Shown here in pieces: positions 1 to 6,440 of a DNA stretch of 8,138 nt. Within the stretch, counting starts at the first letter, position 1. Each line of letters opens with the position of its first letter. The stretch is from Magnetovibrio sp. GTDB taxonomy: Bacteria > Pseudomonadota > Alphaproteobacteria > Rhodospirillales > Magnetovibrionaceae. The DNA is taken from NCBI GenBank assembly GCA_016763895.1, contig JAESSV010000115.1, positions 1 to 8,138 of the forward strand, given 5' to 3'. Below the pieces are notes generated by a model that searched no databases, was not told the DNA's origin, and worked only from the letters and a program-made list of their open reading frames with translations. The position numbers and the translations under genes were made by a program.

Positions 1-268
1 CAAGGCGCGCCATGGGTTCAGACAACAAACCGCCGCCACAGCCAACGTCCAATATATCAAGGCCTTTAAGCGGCTGATCAGCCTTGGGGTCCAAGCCAAA
101 ATGCGGGCAAACATGGTCTAAAATAAACTGAATCCGGACCGGATTGATTTGGTGTAGAGGGCGGAATTTTCCGGATTTATCCCACCAAGCATCCGCCATA
201 GCTGTAAAACGTTGAACGTCTTCTGGGTTAGCAGATCCAGTTTTGGGGGGCAAAGCGCTGTCTGTCAT
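1..268 (-). CDS. ubiG: UbiG, ubiquinone biosynthesis O-methyltransferase (N-terminal part, cut by window edge)
   Basis: Reading the minus strand from the ATG at 268 gives 89 codons with no stop, running off the left edge. The protein is a SAM-dependent methyltransferase that performs the two O-methylations in ubiquinone synthesis. Seen: the family block [11 protein letters not shown] at about residues 35-45, a WW dipeptide before it (residues 28-29), and SAM-binding motif I, LDVGCGGG, at about 73-80, followed by LLSEPMARL as in alphaproteobacterial UbiG. The usual family length is roughly 240-260 residues, so about two thirds of the gene lies outside the window. The start is preceded by a purine-rich GAGAAG a few bases upstream. 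The gene is divergent from lysC across a 202-bp gap, an arrangement I recall from other Alphaproteobacteria. The identification is firm; the start is likely. Confidence 0.93.
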   Translation of the reverse strand, partial: MTDSALPPKTGSANPEDVQRFTAMADAWWDKSGKFRPLHQINPVRIQFILDHVCPHFGLDPKADQPLKGLDILDVGCGGGLLSEPMARL

Positions 269-470
269 GTCTTCTCAACGTTTAAAATTCAAACTCTGTG
301 GGTACGGCTCCCCTTGCGGGGGCTATGTAATCCGAGTATGTATACCCGCTCGCAGGCTGTACTGGCTTTGGTTTAAGCTTTTTCTGGACAAATTTCCAGT
401 GTTTTTCCCAAGTTTTGCTCAAAGTTATAGCCCAAAGCGTCTGGACACTTAAGGAAACAAGCGATCGCCC
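269..470. other. Divergent intergenic region between ubiG and lysC
   Basis: This 202-bp gap must hold the promoters for ubiG (leftward) and lysC (rightward). I could not find a pair of -35/-10 boxes good enough to call on either strand. Visible structure: a short hairpin CCCC-TTGC-GGGG at 310-321; a GTATAC palindrome at 340-345; an inverted repeat CTGGA-N6-TCCAG at 384-399 followed by TGTTTTT; and a GCGATCGC palindrome at 461-468 just before the lysC start. An open frame crossing the gap on the plus strand (243-452) has no family resemblance and partly overlaps ubiG antisense, so it is not called. No lysine riboswitch-like complexity is evident. Confidence 0.6.
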
Positions 471-1694
471 ATGGCATTGATTGTAATGAAATTTGGAGGC
501 ACATCTGTTGGCGACATTGAACGCATTCAGAACGTAGCCAAACGGGTAAAATCCGAAGTCGATGCTGGCAATCAAGTTGCTGTCGTTGTTTCAGCCATGT
601 CTGGTGTCACCAACCAACTGGTTGATTATGTGACATCTGTGACGCCCTTGTACGACACGCGCGAATATGACGTGGTGGTGTCTTCGGGGGAACAGGTGAC
701 CAGTGGCTTGCTGGCGTTGGCCTTGCAAGACCTGGGCATTCCTGCGCGTTCATGGATGGGCTGGCAATTGCCGGTCAATACAGATGACGCCCATGGCAAA
801 GCCCGCATCATAGGCATTGAAGCAGAAGAGCTTTTAAAACGTTTGGCGGCTGGTGAAGTGGCTGTGGTGCCGGGGTTTCAAGGTTTGGGTACGGACAACC
901 GCATTACGACCTTGGGTCGTGGTGGATCGGATACGTCTGCGGTGGCGTTGGCTGCGGCTTTGAACGCGGATCGTTGTGATATTTGTACCGATGTGGACGG
1001 AGTCTATACAACCGATCCGCGGATTGTCAGCAAAGCGAAAAAACTGGATCGGGTGACCTTTGAAGAAATGCTGGAGATGGCCTCTCTGGGAGCAAAAGTC
1101 CTTCAGACGCGTTCCGTCGAAGTGGCTATGAAACATGGCGTTCGCCTGCAAGTTCGTTCGAGCTTTTCGGATGAACCGGGGACCTTAGTTGTAAATGAGG
1201 ACGAGATCGTGGAACAAGAACTTATCAGCGGCATCGCATACAGCCGTGACGAAGCAAAAATCACTTTGGTCGGCGTTTCTGATCAGCCCGGCGTTGCCGC
1301 CTTGATCTTTGGCCCTCTGGCCGAAGCGGCGATCAACGTTGATATGATCGTGCAAAACGTGTCCGACGATGGCAAATCGACGGACATGACCTTTACGGTG
1401 ACCATGAGGGACCTAGACAAAGCCCTTGAGACCGTGCGCGATCATGCCAAAGAGTTTGGCTACAAAGAATTAATTTCTGATGCCGACGTGGTTAAAATTT
1501 CGGTGATTGGCGTGGGCATGCGCAGCCACGCGGGCATTGCCCAAAGAATGTTCCAGGCCTTGGCTGAAAAAGGCATCAACATCCAGGTGATTTCCACGTC
1601 TGAAATCAAAGTGAGTGTGTTGATTCCCGAAGAATATACCGAACTTGCCTTGCGGTCCTTGCACACCGCTTATGGCTTAGACAAGGAAGACTGA
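471..1694 (+). CDS. lysC: LysC, aspartate kinase with two C-terminal ACT domains
   Basis: Aspartate kinase phosphorylates L-aspartate to aspartyl-4-phosphate, the first step to lysine, threonine, methionine and diaminopimelate. The 407-residue length is right for the monofunctional class. Kinase-domain motifs: KFGGTS at residues 7-12, SSGEQ at 71-75, GRGGSD at 149-154, and TDVDGVYTTDPR at 173-184. Two regulatory ACT repeats follow: the first begins at ITLVGVSDQPG (about 274-284) with INVDMIVQN, the second at VKISVIGVGM (351-360) and ends with STSEIKVSVLI (385-395). ACT domains of this class bind lysine and/or threonine for feedback inhibition; which effector applies cannot be read here. The start fits the family N-terminus; an AAGGA lies at 451-455, an unusually long 15 bases upstream. 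The stop is 4 bases before the next gene, whose ribosome site lies in the lysC tail, so the two are probably co-transcribed. A possible internal start is listed separately. Confidence 0.97.
   Translation: MALIVMKFGGTSVGDIERIQNVAKRVKSEVDAGNQVAVVVSAMSGVTNQLVDYVTSVTPLYDTREYDVVVSSGEQVTSGLLALALQDLGIPARSWMGWQLPVNTDDAHGKARIIGIEAEELLKRLAAGEVAVVPGFQGLGTDNRITTLGRGGSDTSAVALAAALNADRCDICTDVDGVYTTDPRIVSKAKKLDRVTFEEMLEMASLGAKVLQTRSVEVAMKHGVRLQVRSSFSDEPGTLVVNEDEIVEQELISGIAYSRDEAKITLVGVSDQPGVAALIFGPLAEAAINVDMIVQNVSDDGKSTDMTFTVTMRDLDKALETVRDHAKEFGYKELISDADVVKISVIGVGMRSHAGIAQRMFQALAEKGINIQVISTSEIKVSVLIPEEYTELALRSLHTAYGLDKED
1197..1211 (+). promoter_or_regulatory. Candidate internal ribosome binding site and GTG start for a LysC beta subunit
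   Basis: Inside lysC, GAGGA at 1197-1201 sits 7 bases before an in-frame GTG (codon 247, position 1209). Translation from there would give a 161-residue protein containing only the two ACT domains. The residues following (EQELISGIA) line up with the start of the separately translated beta subunit of Corynebacterium glutamicum LysC as I remember it (MEEAVLTGVA). The motif is seen; its use as a start is inference. Confidence 0.35.
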
Positions 1695-1698
1695 TTTT

Positions 1699-2718
1699 AT
1701 GAGCACCACATCCACACAATCCCTTGAAAAGCTCTGGGCCAAGGGCCGTGAATTCTTGGGCACCGAATACGCCATTATGGGCGGGGCCATGTCTTGGATT
1801 TCGGAACGCAATTTGGTTTCGGCGTTGTCGAATGCCGGTGGATTTGGGGTCATCGCGTGCGGGGCCATGGGGCCTGAGCTTTTGGAACCTGAAATTATCG
1901 CCACGCGCGACATGACGGACAAGCCCTTTGGCGTAAACCTGATCACCATGCATCCGCAAATGGATGAATTGGTGGACGTGTGTTTGCGTCAAAATGTCAG
2001 CCACGTGGTGTTGGCGGGGGGGCTGCCGTCTGGGGCAACCATTAAAAAACTCAAAGAAGGGGGCGCAAAAGTTATTTGCTTTGCTCCGGCTTTGGTTTTG
2101 GCCAAGCGCTTAATCCGCAGCGGCGCGGATGCTTTGGTGATTGAAGGCAGCGAAGCAGGGGGTCATATTGGGCCCGTGTCCACAAGTGTCCTGGCCCAAG
2201 AAATTCTATCGCAAGTGACCGCTGTTCCGATTTTCGTTGCGGGGGGTATTGGGCGCGGTGAAGCCATTGTCGGCTACCTTGAAATGGGTGCCGCCGGCGT
2301 TCAGTTGGGCACGCGTTTTGTGTGTGCAACCGAATGCATCGCCCATGAAAACTTCAAAAAAGCATTTATTCGCGCATCGGCGCGTGATGCCATATCAACG
2401 GTGCAAATCGATCCACGTTTCCCGGTTATTCCGGTGCGTGCCATCACCAACAAAGGCACGGCTGAATTTATGGACATGCAACGCAGTGTGATCAAAAAAT
2501 ATCATGCTGGCGACCTTGAACAAGGTGAAGCCCAGTTGGAAATCGAACATTTCTGGGCCGGTGCCTTGAAGCGCGCCGTGATTGACGGTGACGTTGAAGG
2601 CGGCTCGTTGATGGCCGGACAAGTGGTTGGGATGGTCAAAAAAGAACAACCTATGACTGAAATTTTTGCAGAACTTGTTGAACAAGCCGAACGTTCTATT
2701 GCTGGGCGCGGTGCCTAA
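1699..2718 (+). CDS. FabK-like / nitronate monooxygenase family FMN oxidoreductase
   Basis: A 339-residue FMN-dependent TIM-barrel protein of the family that contains nitronate monooxygenase and enoyl-ACP reductase II (FabK). Seen: the N-terminal GGAMSWIS (about 28-35) and NAGGFGVI (45-52); PFGVNL (76-81); the central GSEAGGHIG (150-158) with His156 in the position of the family's conserved histidine; the FMN phosphate-binding AGGIG (181-185) and QLGTRF (202-207); and the C-terminal GDVEGGSLMAGQVVG (297-311). The last block and the central one look more like FabK than like classical nitronate monooxygenases. The reaction could therefore be NADH-dependent reduction of enoyl-ACP or oxidation of alkyl nitronates; the sequence alone does not settle it. 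No signal peptide or membrane segment is seen, so it should be cytoplasmic. Start: AGGAAGA at 1684-1690, 8 bases before the ATG. It lies 4 bp after lysC and 31 bp before ptsP, probably in one operon. Confidence 0.88.
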   Translation: MSTTSTQSLEKLWAKGREFLGTEYAIMGGAMSWISERNLVSALSNAGGFGVIACGAMGPELLEPEIIATRDMTDKPFGVNLITMHPQMDELVDVCLRQNVSHVVLAGGLPSGATIKKLKEGGAKVICFAPALVLAKRLIRSGADALVIEGSEAGGHIGPVSTSVLAQEILSQVTAVPIFVAGGIGRGEAIVGYLEMGAAGVQLGTRFVCATECIAHENFKKAFIRASARDAISTVQIDPRFPVIPVRAITNKGTAEFMDMQRSVIKKYHAGDLEQGEAQLEIEHFWAGALKRAVIDGDVEGGSLMAGQVVGMVKKEQPMTEIFAELVEQAERSIAGRGA

Positions 2719-2726
2719 TAAAACGA

Positions 2727-2752
2727 TTAAATCGGCAGGGGGCCGTTTAATG
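2727..2752 (+). promoter_or_regulatory. Hairpin presenting the ptsP Shine-Dalgarno in its loop
   Basis: In the 31-bp gap before ptsP the RNA can fold with TTAAA (2727-2731) and CGGC (2733-2736) pairing with GCCG (2742-2745) and TTTAA (2746-2750), leaving T2732 bulged. The 5-base loop AGGGG (2737-2741) is the core of the ribosome binding site, and the last paired base is the A of the ATG. The strong AGGGGG, 7 bases upstream, also supports ATG 2750 as the ptsP start rather than an in-frame ATG at 2666 inside the previous gene. That the fold regulates translation is inference. Confidence 0.45.
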
Positions 2753-5026
2753 AGTGTTGACCGTCGTTCAGGAAGCTCATCCAGGCGATTGCTCGCGCGG
2801 GTGCGGGACGTTATGGCTGGCGAAGGCGTGCCCCAACACCGCTTGGATCAAACCACCAATGTGATTGCTGCGGATATGGTGTCCGAAGTGTGTTCCATCT
2901 ACGTGCGCCGGGCGGGTGACGTCTTGGAATTGTTTTCGACCCAAGGCCTTAATCCTGATTCCGTTCATAAAACAAGGCTGCGTTTTGGCGAAGGCTTGAT
3001 CGGCACTATTGCGGCGACCGCGAAACCCTTGGCTTTGGCGAATGTACAAAGTCATCTCAATTTTGCGGCGCGTCCCGAAACCGGCGAAGATGTGTTTAAT
3101 TCTTTGTTGGGGGTTCCTGTGTTGCGCTCAGGACGCGTGGTCGGTGTCATGGCGGTGCAAAACAGGGCCTCTCGTCATTTTACCGACGAAGAAATGGAAA
3201 CCTTGCAAACCGTGGCAATGGTCTTGGCGGAACTGTTTGCGGGGGGTGAACTGATTGGTCGCGAAGAAGCCATGCCCACCGATGGCATTGCTTTGAAACC
3301 TTTGCGCATCGAAGGCAGCGCGTTTAATGCGGGCTTGGGCATCGGGTCTGCGGTCTTGCACGAACCCCGTTTTGATATTGCCAATGTGGTAGCCGAAGAC
3401 ACAAACATTGAACGCAAGCGCTTGTACCGTGCGTTTAAAACCATGTACGGTCAATTGGACACCTTATTCGACCAAAGCCCCTTGGCCGATGGGGATGGCG
3501 GCGAACATGAAGACGTTTTAGAAGCCTTTCGGATGGTGGCTAAAGATGCTGGCTGGTTGCGGCGCACCGAAGAGGCTGTTCAATCGGGACTAACCGCAGA
3601 AGCCGCCGTGGTCAAAGTCAAAAACGAAATGCGCGCCCGGCTGAACACTGCGGCTGACCCATACCTGCGCGAGCGTGTTCACGATCTCGAAGACCTAAGC
3701 AATCGTTTGCTGCGTCTTTTGATCGGTGAAGAATGCGATGCCAAGGATGATTTGCCGGAACACATGGTTTTGGTCGCGCGCAATATGGGGCCGGCTGAAT
3801 TTTTAGAATATGATCATTCAAAACTCAGAGCCTTGATCCTCGAAGAAGGTTCAGCCTCATCCCACGTGAGCATCGTTGCCAAGGCTTTGGACATACCCGT
3901 TTTGGGTCAAGTGCGCGAGGTTTTGTCTAAAGTTGAAGCCGGCGATGCGATCATTGTCGATGGCGACAACGCGCAAATTTTTGTGCGCCCCAGCGATGAT
4001 ATTCAGAATCAGTTCCACGAAACACGCAAGCATAAGGCCGTGATTAAGGCTCAATATGCTTTGTTAAAAGATCTGCCCTCTGAAACCAAAGATGGTGTGA
4101 AAATCAGCCTAAACATCAATGCGGGCTTGTTGTTTGACTTTGATCAAATTGAACCTGTTGGCGCGGATGGGGTGGGGCTTTATCGGACCGAAGTGCCGTT
4201 TATGGTGCGTGCAGAATTTCCCGATGTTGATGAACAACAAGCGCTGTATGAAAAAGTTCTAGATCGTGCCCAAGGCAAGCCCGTGGTTTTTCGCACCATT
4301 GATGTCGGTGGAGATAAAGTTCTTCCGTATTGGGATGAATTGAACGAAGAAAATCCAGCCATGGGGTGGCGGGCCATTCGTATTTCTTTGGATCGCCCGG
4401 TCATCTTACGTCAACAGCTCCGCGCGCTTATCCGCGCCGCCAAGGGCCGTGAGATTTACGTCATGTTTCCCATGGTTGCCGAGGTTGAAGAATTCTTGCA
4501 AGCCAAAGCCTTATTATTACATGAATGGGAACGCGAACGCGAACGGGGAACCCTTTTGCCCAAAGCCGTTCATGCGGGTGTTATGCTTGAAGTCCCGGCC
4601 TTGGCCCTGCAACTCGATAAGCTTTTACAATATGTCGACTTTGTTTCCATCGGTTCGAACGATTTGATGCAGTTTTTATACGCCACAGACCGTGGAAATC
4701 CGAAAGTGGCGGATCGTTATGATATCTTGTCTCCGGTGGCGTTGGGTTTTTTGAAATCCATTCGGGATCAGTGTGATCAAGCGGGTGTTCCGGTCAGTCT
4801 TTGTGGGGAAGCCGCAGGCAAACCGTTAGAGGCTATGGCTTTGATTTCAATAGGCTTTAGAAGTCTGTCCATGGCACCGCCGGCGGTTGGTCCGGTGAAA
4901 GAAATGATTCGATCCATGGAGGATCGCACGGTTGCTCAATTCGTGCATTCCCTTTTGGAACGCCCCAAGATGAGCATTCGCCAACGCCTAAAGGCCTTTG
5001 CCAAGGACCATAATATCAAGATTTAG
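2750..5026 (+). CDS. ptsP: PtsP, phosphoenolpyruvate-protein phosphotransferase (EI-Ntr) with GAF sensor domain
   Basis: EI-Ntr takes phosphate from phosphoenolpyruvate and passes it to NPr, the first step of the nitrogen phosphotransferase relay, a cytoplasmic regulatory chain that transports no sugar. The protein is 758 residues. Domains in order: a GAF domain at about 17-165, an EI N-terminal helical region at about 185-330, the phosphohistidine swivel domain at about 340-420 with ILEEGSASSHVSIVAKAL and the phosphorylated histidine at 372, then the PEP-binding TIM barrel at about 440-740 with GLYRTE (476-481), SIGSNDLMQ (633-641) and LCGE with the catalytic Cys685. All key residues are present, so the enzyme should be active. 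In Sinorhizobium and Caulobacter the GAF domain is reported to sense glutamine. The start is ATG 2750 on the strength of AGGGGG and because residues encoded upstream overlap the previous gene and do not resemble the family. Likely co-transcribed with lysC. Confidence 0.95.
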   Translation: MSVDRRSGSSSRRLLARVRDVMAGEGVPQHRLDQTTNVIAADMVSEVCSIYVRRAGDVLELFSTQGLNPDSVHKTRLRFGEGLIGTIAATAKPLALANVQSHLNFAARPETGEDVFNSLLGVPVLRSGRVVGVMAVQNRASRHFTDEEMETLQTVAMVLAELFAGGELIGREEAMPTDGIALKPLRIEGSAFNAGLGIGSAVLHEPRFDIANVVAEDTNIERKRLYRAFKTMYGQLDTLFDQSPLADGDGGEHEDVLEAFRMVAKDAGWLRRTEEAVQSGLTAEAAVVKVKNEMRARLNTAADPYLRERVHDLEDLSNRLLRLLIGEECDAKDDLPEHMVLVARNMGPAEFLEYDHSKLRALILEEGSASSHVSIVAKALDIPVLGQVREVLSKVEAGDAIIVDGDNAQIFVRPSDDIQNQFHETRKHKAVIKAQYALLKDLPSETKDGVKISLNINAGLLFDFDQIEPVGADGVGLYRTEVPFMVRAEFPDVDEQQALYEKVLDRAQGKPVVFRTIDVGGDKVLPYWDELNEENPAMGWRAIRISLDRPVILRQQLRALIRAAKGREIYVMFPMVAEVEEFLQAKALLLHEWERERERGTLLPKAVHAGVMLEVPALALQLDKLLQYVDFVSIGSNDLMQFLYATDRGNPKVADRYDILSPVALGFLKSIRDQCDQAGVPVSLCGEAAGKPLEAMALISIGFRSLSMAPPAVGPVKEMIRSMEDRTVAQFVHSLLERPKMSIRQRLKAFAKDHNIKI

Positions 5027-5027
5027 C

Positions 5028-5041
5028 CGCAATTTCTTGCG
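5028..5041 (+). other. Short perfect hairpin just after the ptsP stop
   Basis: CGCAA (5028-5032), loop TTTC, TTGCG (5037-5041) lies one base after the ptsP TAG. There is no T-run behind it, so it is not an intrinsic terminator. It could be a small 3'-end or processing element, or chance. The rest of the gap to the next gene (up to 5120) shows no clear promoter. Confidence 0.25.
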
Positions 5042-5120
5042 CTTGGCGTCGGATTTAGGCAGAATGCAGCCTGGTTAATGATTTAAAGCTCCGTTGGGGT
5101 TATTTAAGAAAGACACATAC

Positions 5121-6353
5121 GTGAACAATACCAATACAAAACCGGGTGATGCCGACAGCGGAGACGCAACCGAAGCTCAGCAAGCGGTTGGCAAATTGCT
5201 GCAAGAAGCGCGCATCCGTCAGGGCCTTGAGGTCTCAGACGTGGCCCGCGTTTTGCGCATCAGTCAGAAATACCTGGAAGCCTTGGAAGATGGTCGCAAC
5301 GAAGAGCTGCCCGGCACCACTTACGCCATTGGTTTTGTGCGAAGCTTTGCCGAACATTTGCACCTAGATGGTGAAGAAATTGTTCGCCGTTACAAAGATC
5401 AAGCCGGTGATTTATCAGCCAAACCAAATTTGGTGTTTCCAAAGCCGATCCCCGAAGGGGGAGTCCCCGGCGCCGCCGTGATGGGGCTTGGTGTGGTGAT
5501 CGCCATTTTGGCTTACGGTGTTTGGTATTGGAATTCGAATAAAGATGATGTCATCATCACACAGGTTGATGCTGTACCGGAACATTTAGCAACGTCAAAA
5601 GCCGTGCCTAAGGTTAAAGATGTTGAAAAAGCCAACGTCGTCATTGAGCCAGTTGTTGAGCCAGTTGTTGAGCCGGTTGTTGAAGCCAAAACCGAGGTCA
5701 AGGCGGACGCTAAGCCAGATCCGAAAAAGGCCGTCGAAAAAGGCACTGTTGAGGTCAAGGTCGAACAAAAAATCAAAGCGGTTAAAGCTGTGGCTTTAGA
5801 TGCTGCGCCCGTTGAACCCCATCAAGATGTCGTGACCCCGCCTGCAAAAGTTGAGGCCCCTAAGGTCGAAAAGCTCCCGGTTGAAACGCCCAAGGCTGAA
5901 ACGCCCAAAGTTAAAACGCCCAAGGCCCAAAAGTCCAAGGTCGAAACGCCCAAGGTCCAAAAGTCCAAGGTCGAAACGCCCAAGGCCGAAAAGCCCAAGG
6001 CCGAAAAGCCCAAGGCCGTAGCAGCCAAAGCCGTAACAGCCAAGGCTGAGAAACCAAAAGTTTCTGCCAACAAAGGCTCAAGCCGGATCACCGTGCGGGC
6101 AAAGTCCAACAGCTGGATTCAAATTCGGGATCGCATGGCCAATCGTTTGTTGTTCACCCGTCTTTTGCGCGAAGGCGATGAATACCAAGTGCCCAACCGT
6201 TCGGGATTGCGTTTAATGACCGGAAATGCCGGAGCCCTAGAGGTTCTGGTCGATGGCAAAAGCGTTCCTTCCATTGGCAAAGTCGGAGACGTGTTGCGCA
6301 ATGTTGACTTGGACCCCGAAAAACTGAAATCCGGAACGGCAATTACGGACTAG
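5121..6353 (+). CDS. rodZ: RodZ-like protein: cytoplasmic helix-turn-helix, one membrane segment, repeat linker, periplasmic DUF4115 domain
   Basis: From GTG 5121 the protein has 410 residues; an in-frame TTG at 5094 (after a stop at 5079) would add nine residues (starting MGLFKKDTY). I prefer GTG because AAGAAAGA lies 7 bases before it and nothing like a ribosome site precedes the TTG, but both are open. Layout with GTG as residue 1: a RodZ-type helix-turn-helix at about 22-91 (VGKLLQEARIRQGL, then LRISQKYLEALEDGR); one hydrophobic segment at about 116-137 (GAAVMGLGVVIAILAYGVW); a low-complexity Val/Glu/Lys/Pro/Ala linker at about 140-318; and a C-terminal DUF4115-like domain at about 320-400 (SRITVRAKSNSWIQIRD). 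This is the architecture of RodZ, which in known bacteria links the MreB cytoskeleton to the cell-wall elongation machinery, with the helix-turn-helix in the cytoplasm and the C-terminus in the periplasm. It lies directly upstream of ispG, as in Escherichia coli. The MreB-binding role is inferred from architecture. Confidence 0.88.
   Translation: MNNTNTKPGDADSGDATEAQQAVGKLLQEARIRQGLEVSDVARVLRISQKYLEALEDGRNEELPGTTYAIGFVRSFAEHLHLDGEEIVRRYKDQAGDLSAKPNLVFPKPIPEGGVPGAAVMGLGVVIAILAYGVWYWNSNKDDVIITQVDAVPEHLATSKAVPKVKDVEKANVVIEPVVEPVVEPVVEAKTEVKADAKPDPKKAVEKGTVEVKVEQKIKAVKAVALDAAPVEPHQDVVTPPAKVEAPKVEKLPVETPKAETPKVKTPKAQKSKVETPKVQKSKVETPKAEKPKAEKPKAVAAKAVTAKAEKPKVSANKGSSRITVRAKSNSWIQIRDRMANRLLFTRLLREGDEYQVPNRSGLRLMTGNAGALEVLVDGKSVPSIGKVGDVLRNVDLDPEKLKSGTAITD
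5646..5681 (+). repeat. Three tandem 12-bp units in the RodZ-like gene
   Basis: GAGCCAGTTGTT at 5646-5657 and 5658-5669 are identical; the third copy at 5670-5681 differs at one base (GAGCCGGTTGTT). Each unit encodes Glu-Pro-Val-Val, in frame. It lies in the periplasmic linker a short way after the membrane segment. Confidence 0.9.
5850..6074 (+). repeat. Fifteen tandem 15-bp units encoding a Val/Ala-x-x-Pro-Lys pentapeptide tract
   Basis: The stretch divides exactly into fifteen 15-bp units, each one pentapeptide of the type [VA]-[EQKV]-[TKA]-[PSA]-K: VEAPK, VEKLP, VETPK, AETPK, VKTPK, AQKSK, VETPK, VQKSK, VETPK, AEKPK, AEKPK, AVAAK, AVTAK, AEKPK, VSANK. The DNA core is ACGCCCAAGG or AAGCCCAAGG, with near-identical adjacent copies in the middle and more worn copies at both ends. 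No insertion breaks the phase. The encoded linker is strongly basic and probably extended, between the membrane segment and the DUF4115 domain. Confidence 0.9.
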
Positions 6354-6427
6354 CGACGTGTGCGTGTTGCACTTGGCCTTTACCCTTTTTCATCATCGGG
6401 TATTGGGTCAGGTCTAACGGTTCCCGG

Positions 6428-6433
6428 TAAGGA
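6428..6433 (+). promoter_or_regulatory. Ribosome binding site that fixes the ispG start
   Basis: TAAGGA lies 7 bases before ATG 6441. The reading frame is open back to a GTG at 6360, but those 27 codons carry no family sequence and no ribosome site. In the remaining 6354-6427 gap a weak TTGCAC (6367) and CATCAT (6391) pair with 18-bp spacing could be a promoter, though it is too poor to call. Confidence 0.75.
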
Positions 6434-6440
6434 CTTCGAT

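Noticed and set aside
243..452. Plus-strand open frame of 69 codons in the ubiG/lysC gap
   Set aside because: It begins antisense within ubiG, has no recognisable family or good ribosome site, and is rich in Cys/Trp/Tyr as expected from non-coding sequence.
461..468. GCGATCGC palindrome resembling the cyanobacterial HIP1 repeat
   Set aside because: I noticed it as a single copy, and the flanking genes are alphaproteobacterial, so it is probably coincidental.
282..575. Minus-strand open frame across the lysC start
   Set aside because: It runs antisense over the conserved lysC N-terminus and shows no protein family features.
2666..2749. Upstream extension of ptsP to an ATG inside the FabK-like gene
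   Set aside because: The ATG at 2750 has a strong AGGGGG at proper spacing, and the extra 28 residues overlap the preceding gene without family similarity.
5057..5070. AGGC/GCCT inverted repeat as a ptsP terminator
   Set aside because: Only 4 bp with an 8-base loop and no T-run behind it.
5822..6109. Minus-strand open frame whose product looks like a pentapeptide-repeat protein (ALGFS, ALGVS, TLDFW units)
   Set aside because: It is the exact antisense of the 15-bp repeat tract in the RodZ-like gene; any 15-bp repeat gives a pentapeptide pattern on both strands. The plus-strand protein has clear flanking domains, so the antisense reading is an artefact.
6360..6372. GTGC-N5-GCAC hairpin before ispG
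   Set aside because: Four-base arms without a T-run or known operator; expected by chance in this length.
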